In this document: positions 43,638-52,973 of the stretch, in pieces
Position numbering within the stretch: the stretch's first letter is position 1
How the letters are laid out: every line of letters begins with the position of its first letter
Origin: Lacticaseibacillus hegangensis
Lineage (GTDB): Bacteria; Bacillota; Bacilli; Lactobacillales; Lactobacillaceae
Length of the DNA stretch: 58,277 nt
Direction of reading: 5' to 3'
NCBI RefSeq assembly: GCF_003946465.1
Contig: NZ_RHOL01000017.1
Coordinates: 1-58,277, forward strand
Position numbers and translations under genes: made by a program
The notes under the pieces: model-generated
Database searches by the model: none
The model's input: the letters and a program-made list of their open reading frames with translations, nothing else
Told to the model about the DNA's origin: nothing

Positions 43638-44694
43638 GTGCTTCTTCCTTTGTTAACGGCACGCGGATCTCGACGCTCGTCCCTTGCTTGAGAAAGCTGA
43701 TCACCTTCGCGGTGCCACCAATGGCCGCCGCACGTTCCGAGATGTTCGACAGCCCGTAGCTGCCGGTGGTATTTTCTGTTTTGGGATCAAAGCCAACTCC
43801 ATCATCGACCACGCGCAGCACCACCGTGGCTTCGACCTGTTTCAGGTAAACCTCCAAGTGTTTGGCCTTAGCGTGCCGCAGGGTGTTTGAGAGCAGCTCC
43901 TGAACGATGCGAAACAGGTTGTCCTCACTGCCATGGGACAGGTGGATATCCTGCAAGTCCCAGGAAATCGCGATTTTGATTTTCGTCTGCAACTCCTGAA
44001 GCAGGCTGATAATGCCGTCCTTCAGGGACTTGCCGGCCAGGTTAGTCGGCCGCAGATGGAGCAGCAACGCCCGCATTTCCGACTGGGCCTCGTTGATCAC
44101 GCCTTCGATGGTTTCGATCTGCTTGGCCTCTGGCGCGTCTGGGTTATCCCGGTCGACTACACTGCGCAGCGCCGACAGCATCATCATCGCCGCAAACAAC
44201 TGCTGCGAGACGGAATCGTGCAACTCGCGGGCCAGGCGGTGGCGCTCCTCGGTGAGGATCTGCTCTTTGGTCTGGCCATCGAGCACCACCGGGGTGTTGG
44301 AATACCGCTCAATTTCCTGCTGCAAGCGTATCATTTTTTGCCGCAGGGCTTCAAGCTCTGCCGCCACGTCCTGGCCGAGCGCAGCCTTCGCCTGACTCTG
44401 CCTGGCGAGTACCGGGGCGTCGGTTTGCCCGGCGACCAGCTGTGTCAAACGCCGGGTCAGCTGCCGGTGCTGGTACTGGTCAAACGCCGACTGCAGGGTG
44501 GTGGCGATGAGGCCAATCAACACTGCGCCGGTGATCAGGTACGCAGCCAGTGGCATCCCCAGCACTTGCGTCATCAGCAGCGCCAAGAACTGTCCCCCCG
44601 CTGCGACACTCACCAGGAACACCAGCCCAAGTTCCAGCGCGGCCGTCGCCAGCGTGACCGTCGCAAACGTCCAACTTATTTGCTTCAGCCTCAT
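43630..44694 (-). CDS. liaS: NarL-type sensor histidine kinase (LiaS/VraS-like)
   Basis: 354 residues. Two TM segments with a very short external loop (about 12-70) mark it as an intramembrane-sensing kinase. A coiled linker follows, then the HisKA_3 dimerisation and phosphoacceptor segment (EERHRLARELHDSVSQQLF, His about 160) and an HATPase domain with VVDDGVGFD and GSYGLSNISERA. It overlaps liaF by 4 nt. Confidence 0.93.
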   Translation of the reverse strand: MRLKQISWTFATVTLATAALELGLVFLVSVAAGGQFLALLMTQVLGMPLAAYLITGAVLIGLIATTLQSAFDQYQHRQLTRRLTQLVAGQTDAPVLARQSQAKAALGQDVAAELEALRQKMIRLQQEIERYSNTPVVLDGQTKEQILTEERHRLARELHDSVSQQLFAAMMMLSALRSVVDRDNPDAPEAKQIETIEGVINEAQSEMRALLLHLRPTNLAGKSLKDGIISLLQELQTKIKIAISWDLQDIHLSHGSEDNLFRIVQELLSNTLRHAKAKHLEVYLKQVEATVVLRVVDDGVGFDPKTENTTGSYGLSNISERAAAIGGTAKVISFLKQGTSVEIRVPLTKEEAHD

Positions 44695-45401
44695 ACCGAC
44701 AGCACCTCCAAATCACCAATCAACACGTTGGTGAGGATGTGCACGCGGCGCTTGGCCGTGTCGTAATCATCGCTGTATTGCCGCACGGTTTGGTTATGCA
44801 AGCCGCATTCGGCGCCGTCGACCGACAAGGTGCCGGCCAGCGCGGAGTGATCGACCATGACCCCGACGCCGACCGGCACTAAGATGCGCGTCTTGCCGAT
44901 GCCTTTGCGGACAACGATTGTGGCATCGCCCTGTGGCAACAGCGTATTGCCCAAGTCAATGATGGTATCGCCGGCCGCCACGGTGATGTTGATGTCATCC
45001 CACTCATACGTTGAGCTGCCAATCGTTTCATCACCAAACCACGGATGGCGCGTCGTGGTGCCGCCCTTGGTTGTGGGCGCCACCACGTGAACCGCCGCGT
45101 AGTGTTTCTGCTGCCACGGCAGCCGTCTGCCATGCTTGCCAGACAAGCCGAACAAGGCGCCGACCAGTCCCACAAACAGAATGACCCAAATCATCGGGTT
45201 GATAAAAATACCCACCGCCAGGAGGACGCCGCCAAGCAGCAGCCAAAAAGTGCGCCAGAAATGACCCTTGATGCCGATCACCAAAGCAATCAGCCCGCTG
45301 GCGACCCCGATCCAGCTGGCGGGATTGGTGACGATCTGGTAGCCGAGCACCATGGTCAGTGCGATTTCAATGATCCAAAATAGTTGCCATCGCCGCTTCA
45401 C
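44691..45401 (-). CDS. liaF: LiaF-like envelope stress regulator
   Basis: 236 residues: four TM segments in the first 100 residues and a C-terminal LiaF domain (about 125-236) with DDINITVAAGDTIIDLGNTL and ILVPVGVGVMVDHSALAG. LiaF proteins hold the LiaS kinase inactive without stress. The start is a GTG at 45401 with GGAGG about 10 nt upstream. First gene of the three-gene unit. No clear promoter is seen in front; repeat remnant R5 lies about 90 bp upstream. Confidence 0.9.
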   Translation of the reverse strand: MKRRWQLFWIIEIALTMVLGYQIVTNPASWIGVASGLIALVIGIKGHFWRTFWLLLGGVLLAVGIFINPMIWVILFVGLVGALFGLSGKHGRRLPWQQKHYAAVHVVAPTTKGGTTTRHPWFGDETIGSSTYEWDDINITVAAGDTIIDLGNTLLPQGDATIVVRKGIGKTRILVPVGVGVMVDHSALAGTLSVDGAECGLHNQTVRQYSDDYDTAKRRVHILTNVLIGDLEVLSV

Positions 45402-45491
45402 GCTGCCGCCTCCTCCGTTTCCTCCAGTATACCCAAAAATCGGCATGGGACCGTCCGCCCAGAGGCCGATTTTGGGAATAAAGCTTGGTTG

Positions 45492-45530
45492 CACCTAATT
45501 GGGCTAAGTGCGCCGTTCCTCGCACCTTGG
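45492..45530. repeat. Degenerate remnant of the palindromic element (R5)
   Basis: CCTAATTGGGCTAAGTGCG... ending CGCACCTTGG matches the left and right ends of R2 with the centre missing. As with R2, the right edge runs straight into the T run of a terminator, here that of greA. Confidence 0.65.
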
Positions 45531-45533
45531 TAT

Positions 45534-45557
45534 AAAAAAAGTGCGTCACCGCACTTG
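45534..45557 (-). terminator. Terminator of greA
   Basis: On the minus strand AAGTGCG and CGCACTT pair over a 4-nt loop, followed by a run of T residues. Confidence 0.8.
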
Positions 45558-45567
45558 GTTTTGATGA

Positions 45568-46044
45568 TTAAGCTTCGACTTTGACGATTTTAACGTTCAT
45601 GGCGCCACCCGGCGTTGCGATCGAGACGTTTTCGCCAACCTTCTTACCAATCAAAGCCTTGGCAATTGGGCTGTCGTTTGAGATTTTGCCATTGAAGGCG
45701 TCCGCCTCAGCCGCACCAACGATTTCGTAAGTTTCTTCCTCGTCGTCGCCGTCTTCCACAAAGGTGACCTTCTTGCCGAGTGAAACCTCGTCCTGAGGCA
45801 CTTCGTTGGAGTCGATGATCTCGGCGTAGTGGAGCATGGTCTGAACCTGCACAATGCGGGTCTCGAGCGTCGCCTGTTCGTCCTTGGCGGCGCTGTATTC
45901 AGAGTTTTCGGACAAGTCGCCAAAGCCGCGGGCGACCTTGATGCGCTCAACCACCTTCGGGCGCTCGACGGTCTTTAACCGTTCCAGTTCGTCCTCAAGC
46001 TTTTTTTTACCTTCTGCGGTCATTGGATATGTTTTATCTGCCAT
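45568..46044 (-). CDS. greA: Transcript cleavage factor GreA
   Basis: 158 residues. The N-terminal coiled coil has [20 protein letters not shown] and the conserved acidic tip [13 protein letters not shown], which coordinates the catalytic metal in backtracked RNA polymerase. The C-terminal FKBP-like domain ends with IVKVEA. Starts [16 protein letters not shown]. Last gene of the mltG-udk-greA run. Confidence 0.97.
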   Translation of the reverse strand: MADKTYPMTAEGKKKLEDELERLKTVERPKVVERIKVARGFGDLSENSEYSAAKDEQATLETRIVQVQTMLHYAEIIDSNEVPQDEVSLGKKVTFVEDGDDEEETYEIVGAAEADAFNGKISNDSPIAKALIGKKVGENVSIATPGGAMNVKIVKVEA

Positions 46045-46103
46045 AATTTTTCCTCAATTCTTTTGTCTAAGCTGATAGTAACGGATTTAGCGAATTTGTC
46101 AAT

Positions 46104-46739
46104 TCACTCGCTCAGCCCGCGGGCAGCTAAAATCGCCCGGATCTTGGTCGTGAGCAAATCGATGGCGACCATGTTGTGGCCCCCTTCTGGCACCACAATG
46201 TCGGCGTAGCGCTTCGTCGGCTCAATGAACTGATGGTACGACGGCTTCACCGTCTTCAGGTACTGGTCGATGATGTCGTCCAAAGACCGCCCGCGCTCGC
46301 GCATGTCGCGGCGAATGCGGCGGATGACCCGAATGTCGTCATCGGTGTCAACGTAAACCTTGATGTCCATCAGGTTGCGCAACTCCTCATCGGCCAGAAT
46401 CAAGATGCCTTCAACGATGATCACGTCCTTGGGTTCCATGTGCACGACCTCGTGCGACCGGTTGTGAATGGTGTAGTCGTACACCGGCCGATCAATCGCG
46501 TGGCCGGCGATCAGCGCCTCGAGCTGGTCATGCAGCAGCGGTGTGTCGAAGGCCAGCGGGTTGTCGTAGTTAATCTTACGGCGCTCCTCAAAGGGCAGGT
46601 CGCTTTTTTTGTAGTAGGCGTCCTGCGCCAAGAGCAGCAGCGAGTGGCCTGAGAACTGGTTGAAAATGGCGCGGGACACACTGGTTTTGCCGCTGGCGGA
46701 GCCGCCGGTGACGCCGATCACGATCGGTTTTTGTTTCAT
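46104..46739 (-). CDS. udk: Uridine kinase
   Basis: Phosphorylates uridine and cytidine for pyrimidine salvage. The 211-residue protein has the P-loop [17 protein letters not shown], the [10 protein letters not shown] segment, NYDNPLAFD and [11 protein letters not shown]. It abuts mltG: the ATG shares a base with the mltG stop. The order mltG-udk-greA is common in lactobacilli. Confidence 0.96.
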   Translation of the reverse strand: MKQKPIVIGVTGGSASGKTSVSRAIFNQFSGHSLLLLAQDAYYKKSDLPFEERRKINYDNPLAFDTPLLHDQLEALIAGHAIDRPVYDYTIHNRSHEVVHMEPKDVIIVEGILILADEELRNLMDIKVYVDTDDDIRVIRRIRRDMRERGRSLDDIIDQYLKTVKPSYHQFIEPTKRYADIVVPEGGHNMVAIDLLTTKIRAILAARGLSE

Positions 46740-47884
46740 CAGTTAGCCCCCTGACCGTTGTCGGCGGCAAACGCTGCTGTGTTCACATTCTGCTCGGCCA
46801 GCGTGTGAGCGTAGCGGATCTCACCCGTCTTCAGGTTGGCCACGAAGTACAAGTACCCGGCGGACCGCTGCAGTGGCGTCAGAACGGCTTTAATGGCCGA
46901 CTCTGACGGCGAGTTAAATGGTCCCGGCCCGTAACCCTTGTTGCGATACAAATTATAAGGAGAATCAACGCTCGTGTCCTTGTTCGTCAGATGGGTCGAA
47001 TGTTTGTTCAATGCGTACATCACTGCCACGTCTGACTGAAGCGGCATCCCCGCATCCAGGCGGTTGAAGAAGACTCCGGCAATTTTGCCGCGGTCCAAGT
47101 CATTGACGCCTTCACGCTCAACCAGGCTGGCCAGGGTGAGCACTTCTTGCACACTCAGCTTTTGTTTTTGGATGTTGGCCATGTACGGCGTCAGCACCGC
47201 GTTAGTCTTGTTGACCATCTGAGCAATCAGAGCCTGCGCGGATTCATTTTCCGTCACGGTGTAGGTCGCCGGGAACAGGTAGCCCTCGAGTCGGTAGCGC
47301 ACGCCCTTGGCCTTGCCGGCACTTTCCAGCAGCTGCGGATAAGCTTTTTGCAGGCGCTTGAAGAAAGCCTCATCCTTCAGCGCAGCGATGAAGTTGGCGC
47401 GCGTCAGCTTGGGGTCTTTCTTGTGCAGCTTGGCCGCCGCGTCCGCGATGGTCTCCGCGTCCACCCCTTCTTTGACCAGCACCGTGCCGATGCCGGTCGT
47501 GCTGCTGCCGCCCCGCAGCGTGTCCAGCATTTCCTGCATGGTATTGGCCTTGGTGAAGCTGTACTGGCCGGCCTCATAGCTGGGCACATTATGGAATTTG
47601 ACGTAGAACTTAAACACCAGCGCCGACTTGATCAGCCCTTTTTCCTGAAGCTTGGTCCCGATCTCGTCGGTCGACTCGCCGGTTTTGACCGTCACGAGGA
47701 TTGGTGCCTTCGCCGCTTTATCCGCCGGCTGAAGCGCCGAGTGGACAAAGACCCCGGCCATCAGCACGACCAGCACCAGCACCGTCAGTCCGATCCCGAT
47801 CACCCAGCGAACCACGTGCCTTGACGCTTGGTCGACTTGGTGGTCGCGCCTGCGTCTCTGATTGGAACTTGGTTGTTGATCCAC
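46739..47884 (-). CDS. mltG: Endolytic transglycosylase MltG
   Basis: A 381-residue membrane-bound YceG-like enzyme that cuts nascent peptidoglycan and ends glycan strands. A basic cytoplasmic N-terminus and one TM segment (about 27-48) are followed by a LysM-like subdomain and the catalytic domain, with the catalytic Glu in LASLVEREG and the [20 protein letters not shown] signature. The start is a GTG at 47884 with GGGAGG 6-7 nt upstream; readings from 47983 run through the preceding terminator. Confidence 0.94.
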   Translation of the reverse strand: MDQQPSSNQRRRRDHQVDQASRHVVRWVIGIGLTVLVLVVLMAGVFVHSALQPADKAAKAPILVTVKTGESTDEIGTKLQEKGLIKSALVFKFYVKFHNVPSYEAGQYSFTKANTMQEMLDTLRGGSSTTGIGTVLVKEGVDAETIADAAAKLHKKDPKLTRANFIAALKDEAFFKRLQKAYPQLLESAGKAKGVRYRLEGYLFPATYTVTENESAQALIAQMVNKTNAVLTPYMANIQKQKLSVQEVLTLASLVEREGVNDLDRGKIAGVFFNRLDAGMPLQSDVAVMYALNKHSTHLTNKDTSVDSPYNLYRNKGYGPGPFNSPSESAIKAVLTPLQRSAGYLYFVANLKTGEIRYAHTLAEQNVNTAAFAADNGQGAN

Positions 47885-47913
47885 GTTTCTCCTCCCATCC
47901 CGGCGCAATGTAC

Positions 47914-47941
47914 AAAAAGGCAGCCCAGAAGCGGGCTGCCT
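47914..47941 (-). terminator. Terminator of pheST
   Basis: On the minus strand AGGCAGCCC and GGGCTGCCT pair over a 6-nt loop, followed by TTTTTG. It lies about 100 nt after the pheT stop and just before mltG. Confidence 0.8.
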
Positions 47942-48040
47942 CATGCAGCGGATTACGCCCGAAAACCTACGTGAATTATACAAAAGCCCGCCGCAAAATG
48001 CGACAGGTTTTCGCCACGACCACGCGATTGTAACCGGGAT

Positions 48041-50452
48041 TTAACGAATGACTGCACCTAACTCTGACTTCAACGCGGCCTCGACCCGGTCGTTCGCCTT
48101 GGTGACCTCATCGTCAGTCAAGGTCGCGTCCTTGCGGCGGTAAGTCAGCGTGTACGCCAGACTCTTCAGCCCTGGCGCCAGCTTCTTGCCGCTGTAGACA
48201 TCAAACAGGTGCGCATCCTGCAGGAACTTGCCGCCATTTTTGGCGATCACGGCCTGGATCTCCGCATTGGTGATATTCGCGGTGACCTGCACGGCGATGT
48301 CGCGGGTGACCGACGGGAACTTCGGTGCCGCAACGGCGGTCATCTCCGTGCGACTAGCCGCCAGCAGCGCATCCAGATTCAACTCGAACACATAGGTCTC
48401 GTTGATCTTTTGCGCGCGCTCAAACTGCGGGTGGAGCCGGCCAATCAGCCCAATCACTTCACCATCCAGCACCAGCTTGGCGCTTTGCCCTGGGTGCAGA
48501 CACGGGTCGTCGACCAGCGCCTGGTACTCGACTGGCCCGGCAAGCCGGTAGTCCGCCAGCAGGCTGTCGACTATCCCCTTCACATAGTAAAAATCAACTG
48601 GCTTAGCGGCCTGATGCCACCCCGCCTGGATCACATTACCGCTGAGTGCCCCGGCGATGTACTCGACCTCTTGCGGCCGCGTGTGCCCAGCACTGCGAGG
48701 GAAGATCCGGCCTTGCTCATAAAGGGCCAAGTCGGTTTGTTTGCGGGCGACATTATAAGCCACCGCATCGATCAACCCGGAGACCAGATTGCGCCGCAGC
48801 GTCTGGTGGTCTTCGGTCATCGGGAAGGCCACATGGGTCTCCTCACTGTCGTCGATTGCAAAGGCGGCGGCCTTTGCCGGCGTCGTCAGCGCGTAAGAAA
48901 TGATTTGGGTGAGGCCGAGGCCTTCCAGCAGCTTGCGGCTGCGCTTGCGGCGGGCCTGACTGGCCGTGAACTCGCCGACGGTCATGGTCGTCGTCGGCAG
49001 TGTGCTCGGCAGGTTGTCAAAGCCATACAAGCGCGCCACTTCCTCGATCAGGTCAGCTTCGATGTGAATGTCCCAGCGGCGCGTGGGCACCAGCACGGAG
49101 AACAAGCCGTCTGCTTCGGTCACCTCAAAGCCCAGGCGGTCGAACAAGCCTGTCACGGTCTTAGCATCCAGCTGCGTACCCAGAATGTGGTTGATGCGAT
49201 CCAGCGAAATGTCCACTTCGACCGGCTCTGGGTCCACATGGCTGGCGCTGATGGTGCCAGTCGCCACTTCGCCGTCGCCGAGCGCGGCCATCAGCCGGGC
49301 CGCCTCGTCCAGCGCCTTGTTGATGCTGCCCACATCGATGCCTTTTTCAAAGCGCGAAGAGGCCTCAGAGCGCAGGTTGTACCGCAGCGCCGTTTTGCGG
49401 ATCGGCGTGCCGGCAAACATGGCCGCCTCGATGGCAACGGTGGTGGTTCCTGCGGTGATTTCCGAATTCAGCCCGCCCATGACCCCGGCCAGCGCGATGG
49501 GCTTTTCGCCGTTAGTGATGACGATGTCGTCTGGGGTTAGCTCATGATCATTGCCATCAAGCGTGGTGAGCGGCTCGCCTGGCGTTGCCCGACGGACCAA
49601 GATCTGTTTGCTGCCGAGTTTATCGTAGTCAAACGCGTGAAGCGGCTGGCCATAGCCGAGCATGATCAGGTTGGTCACGTCAACGATGTTGTTGATCGGC
49701 CGAATGCCCGCGTTCCAAAGGCGGCGCTGCAGCCACAGCGGACTGTCTTTGATCGTGATATTGTCGACCACGCGCATCTGATAGGAAGGTGCATCCTTTT
49801 CATCAGCGACTTTGACGCTCAGGTAGTCGGCCACTGGCTTGCCGGTTTCAACGACCGGCTTGTCCTCAAAGTGCGGCTTGTTGCCGTAAGTGGCGCCGAC
49901 TTCCCAGGCCACCCCGCGCATGCCCAAAGCATCAGCGCGGTTCGGCGTGATTTCAAAGTCCAGCACGGCGTCTTCCATCCCCAGGGCCTTGAGGGCATCG
50001 CTGCCGGGTTCAAGCGGCTCGTCAAAGACATAGATGCCAGCATCGTAGGCTTTAGGCGCAATGTCGTTGGAAAAACCCAGCTCCTGCAAAGCGCAAATCA
50101 TGCCGTCGGATTCAACGCCGCGCATTTTGCCGCGCTTGATTTTCACGTTATCGCCGATGCGGGCGCCTGGCAGCGCCACAATGACCGTCTGGCCTTCCTC
50201 GATGTTTGGCGCACCGCACACGATCTGGCGCGGCTCGTCTTCACCGGTGTCGACCATGGCCACATGCAAGTGGTCGGAATCAGGGTGCATTTTCAAGCTG
50301 ACCACGCGGCCGACCACAACCTTCTTCAGGCCGTCAGCCATGCGCGACACCGAATCGACCTCAATGCCGGTGCGCGAGACCTTGTCCAGCAGTTCTTCGG
50401 GAGTGGCAGGAAAATCGACCAGTTCTTTTAACCAATCATATGAAACCTTCAT
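48041..50452 (-). CDS. pheT: Phenylalanyl-tRNA synthetase beta subunit
   Basis: 803 residues, the usual length. Domains in order: an N-terminal tRNA-binding OB domain (about 40-155), the B3/B4 editing domain, the B5 domain, the inactive synthetase-like core and the C-terminal ferredoxin-fold anticodon-binding domain (FPSVTRDIAVQV). Opens MKVSYDWLKELVDFPATPEEL-type with KEL, DFP. Starts 3 nt after the pheS stop. Controlled with pheS by the T-box leader. Confidence 0.96.
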   Translation of the reverse strand: MKVSYDWLKELVDFPATPEELLDKVSRTGIEVDSVSRMADGLKKVVVGRVVSLKMHPDSDHLHVAMVDTGEDEPRQIVCGAPNIEEGQTVIVALPGARIGDNVKIKRGKMRGVESDGMICALQELGFSNDIAPKAYDAGIYVFDEPLEPGSDALKALGMEDAVLDFEITPNRADALGMRGVAWEVGATYGNKPHFEDKPVVETGKPVADYLSVKVADEKDAPSYQMRVVDNITIKDSPLWLQRRLWNAGIRPINNIVDVTNLIMLGYGQPLHAFDYDKLGSKQILVRRATPGEPLTTLDGNDHELTPDDIVITNGEKPIALAGVMGGLNSEITAGTTTVAIEAAMFAGTPIRKTALRYNLRSEASSRFEKGIDVGSINKALDEAARLMAALGDGEVATGTISASHVDPEPVEVDISLDRINHILGTQLDAKTVTGLFDRLGFEVTEADGLFSVLVPTRRWDIHIEADLIEEVARLYGFDNLPSTLPTTTMTVGEFTASQARRKRSRKLLEGLGLTQIISYALTTPAKAAAFAIDDSEETHVAFPMTEDHQTLRRNLVSGLIDAVAYNVARKQTDLALYEQGRIFPRSAGHTRPQEVEYIAGALSGNVIQAGWHQAAKPVDFYYVKGIVDSLLADYRLAGPVEYQALVDDPCLHPGQSAKLVLDGEVIGLIGRLHPQFERAQKINETYVFELNLDALLAASRTEMTAVAAPKFPSVTRDIAVQVTANITNAEIQAVIAKNGGKFLQDAHLFDVYSGKKLAPGLKSLAYTLTYRRKDATLTDDEVTKANDRVEAALKSELGAVIR

Positions 50453-50455
50453 CGC

Positions 50456-51502
50456 TTAACCCTCCTCCTTGAACTGTGACAGGAACCGCACGTCCCCTTG
50501 GTAAAAGCTGCGGATGTCGTCAATGCCGTATTTCAGCATGGCAAACCGGTCTGGGCCCAGGCCAAACGCAAAACCGCCGTACACGTCGGCGTCCACGCCG
50601 GCGTTGGTCAGCACGTTCGGGTGGACCATGCCGGCCCCGAGAACCTCGATCCAGCCGCTGTACTTGCAGATCGCGCAGCCCTTGCCGTTGCAGTGGAAAC
50701 AGGACACATCGACCTCAACGCTTGGTTCAGTGAACGGGAAGTAACTTGGCCGCAGCCGAATCTGCCGGTCCTCGCCGAAGACATGCTGCGCCAAAGCCAG
50801 CAGCGTCCCCTTTAAATCAGCCATCGTGATGTGCTTATCAATCACCAGGCCTTCGATCTGGTGGAACTGGTGAGAATGAGTCGCGTCATCGGTGTCACGC
50901 CGATAAACGCGCCCGGGGCTGATCATTTTCAGTGGGCCTTTGCTAAAGTCGTGCACTTCCAGCGTGCGCGCCTGAACTGGACTGGTCTGGGACCGCATCA
51001 GCAGCTGATCATCGATGTAAAAAGTATCCTGCATGTCGCGGGCCGGGTGGTCCTTGGGGATGTTCATCATCTCAAAGTTGTAGTGATCCTCTTCGACCTC
51101 TGGACCATCGACGACTTGGTAGCCTTGGCCGATGAAGAACTCCTCGATGTCGTCCATGATCTGGTCGATGATGTGCGGCGTGCCTTGAACGACCTGGTCG
51201 CCAGGCAATGTGACATCGATGGTCTCCGTCGCCAGCTTGGCCGTCAGTGCAGCCTGTTCAAGAGCCTCCTTGCGGTTTTGCAGATTCTCCTGCAAATCAG
51301 CCTTAATCTGGTTGGCAAACGCGCCCACCTTAGGCCGCTCTTCCGGCTGCAGATCCTTCATGCCGCGCAACACTTCTGTGATCGGGCCTTTTTTCCCGAG
51401 CAGATTGACGCGGATCTGGTTCAGCGCATCGAGATCTTCGGTTTCCTTGATGCGTTTCTTGTTTTCTTCCCGAAGCTGTTCCAGCTTGGTTTTAAGATCC
51501 AT
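50456..51502 (-). CDS. pheS: Phenylalanyl-tRNA synthetase alpha subunit
   Basis: 348 residues of a class II synthetase: an N-terminal coiled coil ([20 protein letters not shown]), motif 2 region ([14 protein letters not shown]) and the Phe-binding segment [10 protein letters not shown], with motif 3 in [26 protein letters not shown] lies 6 nt before the ATG. A T-box leader precedes it. Confidence 0.97.
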   Translation of the reverse strand: MDLKTKLEQLREENKKRIKETEDLDALNQIRVNLLGKKGPITEVLRGMKDLQPEERPKVGAFANQIKADLQENLQNRKEALEQAALTAKLATETIDVTLPGDQVVQGTPHIIDQIMDDIEEFFIGQGYQVVDGPEVEEDHYNFEMMNIPKDHPARDMQDTFYIDDQLLMRSQTSPVQARTLEVHDFSKGPLKMISPGRVYRRDTDDATHSHQFHQIEGLVIDKHITMADLKGTLLALAQHVFGEDRQIRLRPSYFPFTEPSVEVDVSCFHCNGKGCAICKYSGWIEVLGAGMVHPNVLTNAGVDADVYGGFAFGLGPDRFAMLKYGIDDIRSFYQGDVRFLSQFKEEG

Positions 51503-51563
51503 GATTGTCCTCCTTTTAGGGCTGAAAAACTGGATTAGTGATGCTTTGAAAGGCGCAGTCGTG

Positions 51564-51598
51564 CTCGGGCTAAATGCGCCTCGCTTCGCAGCCTGCAC
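51564..51598. repeat. Possible remnant of the palindromic element (R6)
   Basis: CTCGGGCTAAATGCGCC ... GCAGCCTGCAC resembles the right third of elements R1 and R4 (TCGGGCTAAGTGCG...CCGCAC). It lies directly against the T run of the T-box terminator. Confidence 0.4.
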
Positions 51599-51838
51599 AA
51601 AAAACGCCCCGCCCCTCTAAAAGGGACGAAGCGTCGCGGTACCACCCTTGTTCACGCCAAATAGGCATGCACTCAACTTCATAACGGCAGGACCGGAGCA
51701 GCCTTTCGACTGTCTACTCAAGAAGTGAAAACCAACCTTTGGCCGCCGCGGTGTCTTTCAGTCATTGAACACCTTTCCTGACTGGGCCGCCGGTTCGCGC
51801 TTCTCTCACTGTATTTGCATCATATATGCTTCCAGTGT
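51599..51838 (-). promoter_or_regulatory. T-box leader of pheST
   Basis: The minus strand carries the T-box core GGGTGGTACCGCG (about 51636-51648) that binds the NCCA end of uncharged tRNA. It is followed by a terminator (CGCTTCGTCCC/GGGGCGGGGCG-type stem, then TTTTTT). Upstream lie about 190 nt for stem I and the AGTA-like region. A TTC codon in GGTTTTCACTT is a possible Phe specifier, in keeping with pheS downstream, but I did not fold stem I. Uncharged tRNA-Phe should allow read-through. Confidence 0.9.
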
Positions 51839-51882
51839 AGCAAAAAACCGCGATTCGTCAAGGCTGCCCTAAAATCGCGTGG

Positions 51883-52245
51883 TTAGTTCTGGCACTCAGC
51901 GTCAGTGATCCAGCTGTCGCCCCAGGTGTGCGCCGCGGCCATCACAGGCTGAAGCGCCGCCCCCTTGGCGGTCAAGGCGTATTCGATCAGGCTGGAATCA
52001 GAATGGGTGATGCGATCGACCAGCCCCTGGCTTTCTAGTTCCTTCAGCCGCTCAACCAGTACGCGATCGGAGCACTTCTTGATCGTGCCTGCAATGACCT
52101 TGAACCGAGAAGGACCATGCTCAAGCAAGGTCTCCAAAATCAGGCCGTTCCATTTCTTCCCCAAAATCACGAAAGTCTGAGTAAATTTCGGACACAAGCT
52201 TAGTTCCGCTTTACTCGGTTCTTTCACCGCTACCTGTTCTGCCAT
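51883..52245 (-). CDS. HxlR-family winged-helix regulator
   Basis: 120 residues with the HxlR pattern: a Cys followed by the helix and WNGLILETLLEHGPSRF, then KKCSDRVLVERLKELESQGL and a wing ending IEYALTAKGAAL. HxlR proteins often answer to aldehydes, quinones or oxidants through the N-terminal Cys (here in LSLCPKF, about residue 18). GAGGTG lies before the ATG. A single gene; targets not evident. Confidence 0.9.
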   Translation of the reverse strand: MAEQVAVKEPSKAELSLCPKFTQTFVILGKKWNGLILETLLEHGPSRFKVIAGTIKKCSDRVLVERLKELESQGLVDRITHSDSSLIEYALTAKGAALQPVMAAAHTWGDSWITDAECQN

Positions 52246-52347
52246 GTAATCACCTCATATGATTTTTCACGCTTACAAATTGATAGTATTAGTATAACCC
52301 ATCTACCATCAATTACAAGTTTTTTGCCCGAGGGGGCTGCAGGCATG

Positions 52348-52378
52348 AAAAAAGAAGCCCGGAGCTGCTCCGGACTTC
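52348..52378 (-). terminator. Terminator of the HD-domain gene
   Basis: On the minus strand GAAGTCCGGAG and CTCCGGGCTTC pair over a 3-nt loop and are followed by six T residues. It overlaps the end of the preceding CDS closely. Confidence 0.85.
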
Positions 52379-52379
52379 C

Positions 52380-52880
52380 CTATTGATGTGCATGTTCTAA
52401 TCGGCGAAACGGGTGCATGACCTTCTGCAGCTCAGGCAGCAGGTATTCATCCACTGCGGCGTAGTCATCGACCAAAGACACCACCACGGTTTCTTTGTAC
52501 TTCGGCATGCCGAGGGTCGCCCCCCACATGTGCTTGATGATGATGTCCTTTTCCATGTCAGACAGGTCGGTGAGCTTCTCTGCATTGCGCAAAGCGATCC
52601 GCGGGTGAATGAAGGCATGCGTGCCCAGTGAAAACTTTGTCACCCGCCAGTCGTAATAGAACAAGTCGTGCAACAGACCTGCTCGCGCCAAGGCACGAGT
52701 GTTCAGATGCCATTTCTTGCCCAGCAGGAAGCTGCGGTAAGAAACACTGATGCTGTGATCCAGACGAGTCGAGTGATGATGCTGCGTATAGTCGGCCAGC
52801 TTTTGCACCGCCGGCTGCGCCAGCAGATCTTGGACACAGTGCAAATACTCCTGATCGTCAGACCATTTTTGATGACTCAT
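52380..52880 (-). CDS. HD-domain phosphohydrolase
   Basis: 166 residues. The HD-type metal site is seen as TRLDHSISVSYRSF (His), AGLLHDLFYYD (His-Asp) and a later Asp in VSLVDDYAAVDEY. Relatives in Bacillota are annotated as HD-superfamily hydrolases without known substrate. AAGGGG lies before the ATG. Monocistronic with its own terminator. Confidence 0.88.
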   Translation of the reverse strand: MSHQKWSDDQEYLHCVQDLLAQPAVQKLADYTQHHHSTRLDHSISVSYRSFLLGKKWHLNTRALARAGLLHDLFYYDWRVTKFSLGTHAFIHPRIALRNAEKLTDLSDMEKDIIIKHMWGATLGMPKYKETVVVSLVDDYAAVDEYLLPELQKVMHPFRRLEHAHQ

Positions 52881-52973
52881 TCAGTGGCCCCTTTTCGCTC
52901 GCAATTGTGTTGTTGTCCAACACAGTTATAGTATAACAGGTCGCAGTGAAAAATGGCGCCTGTTAAGCCATTC

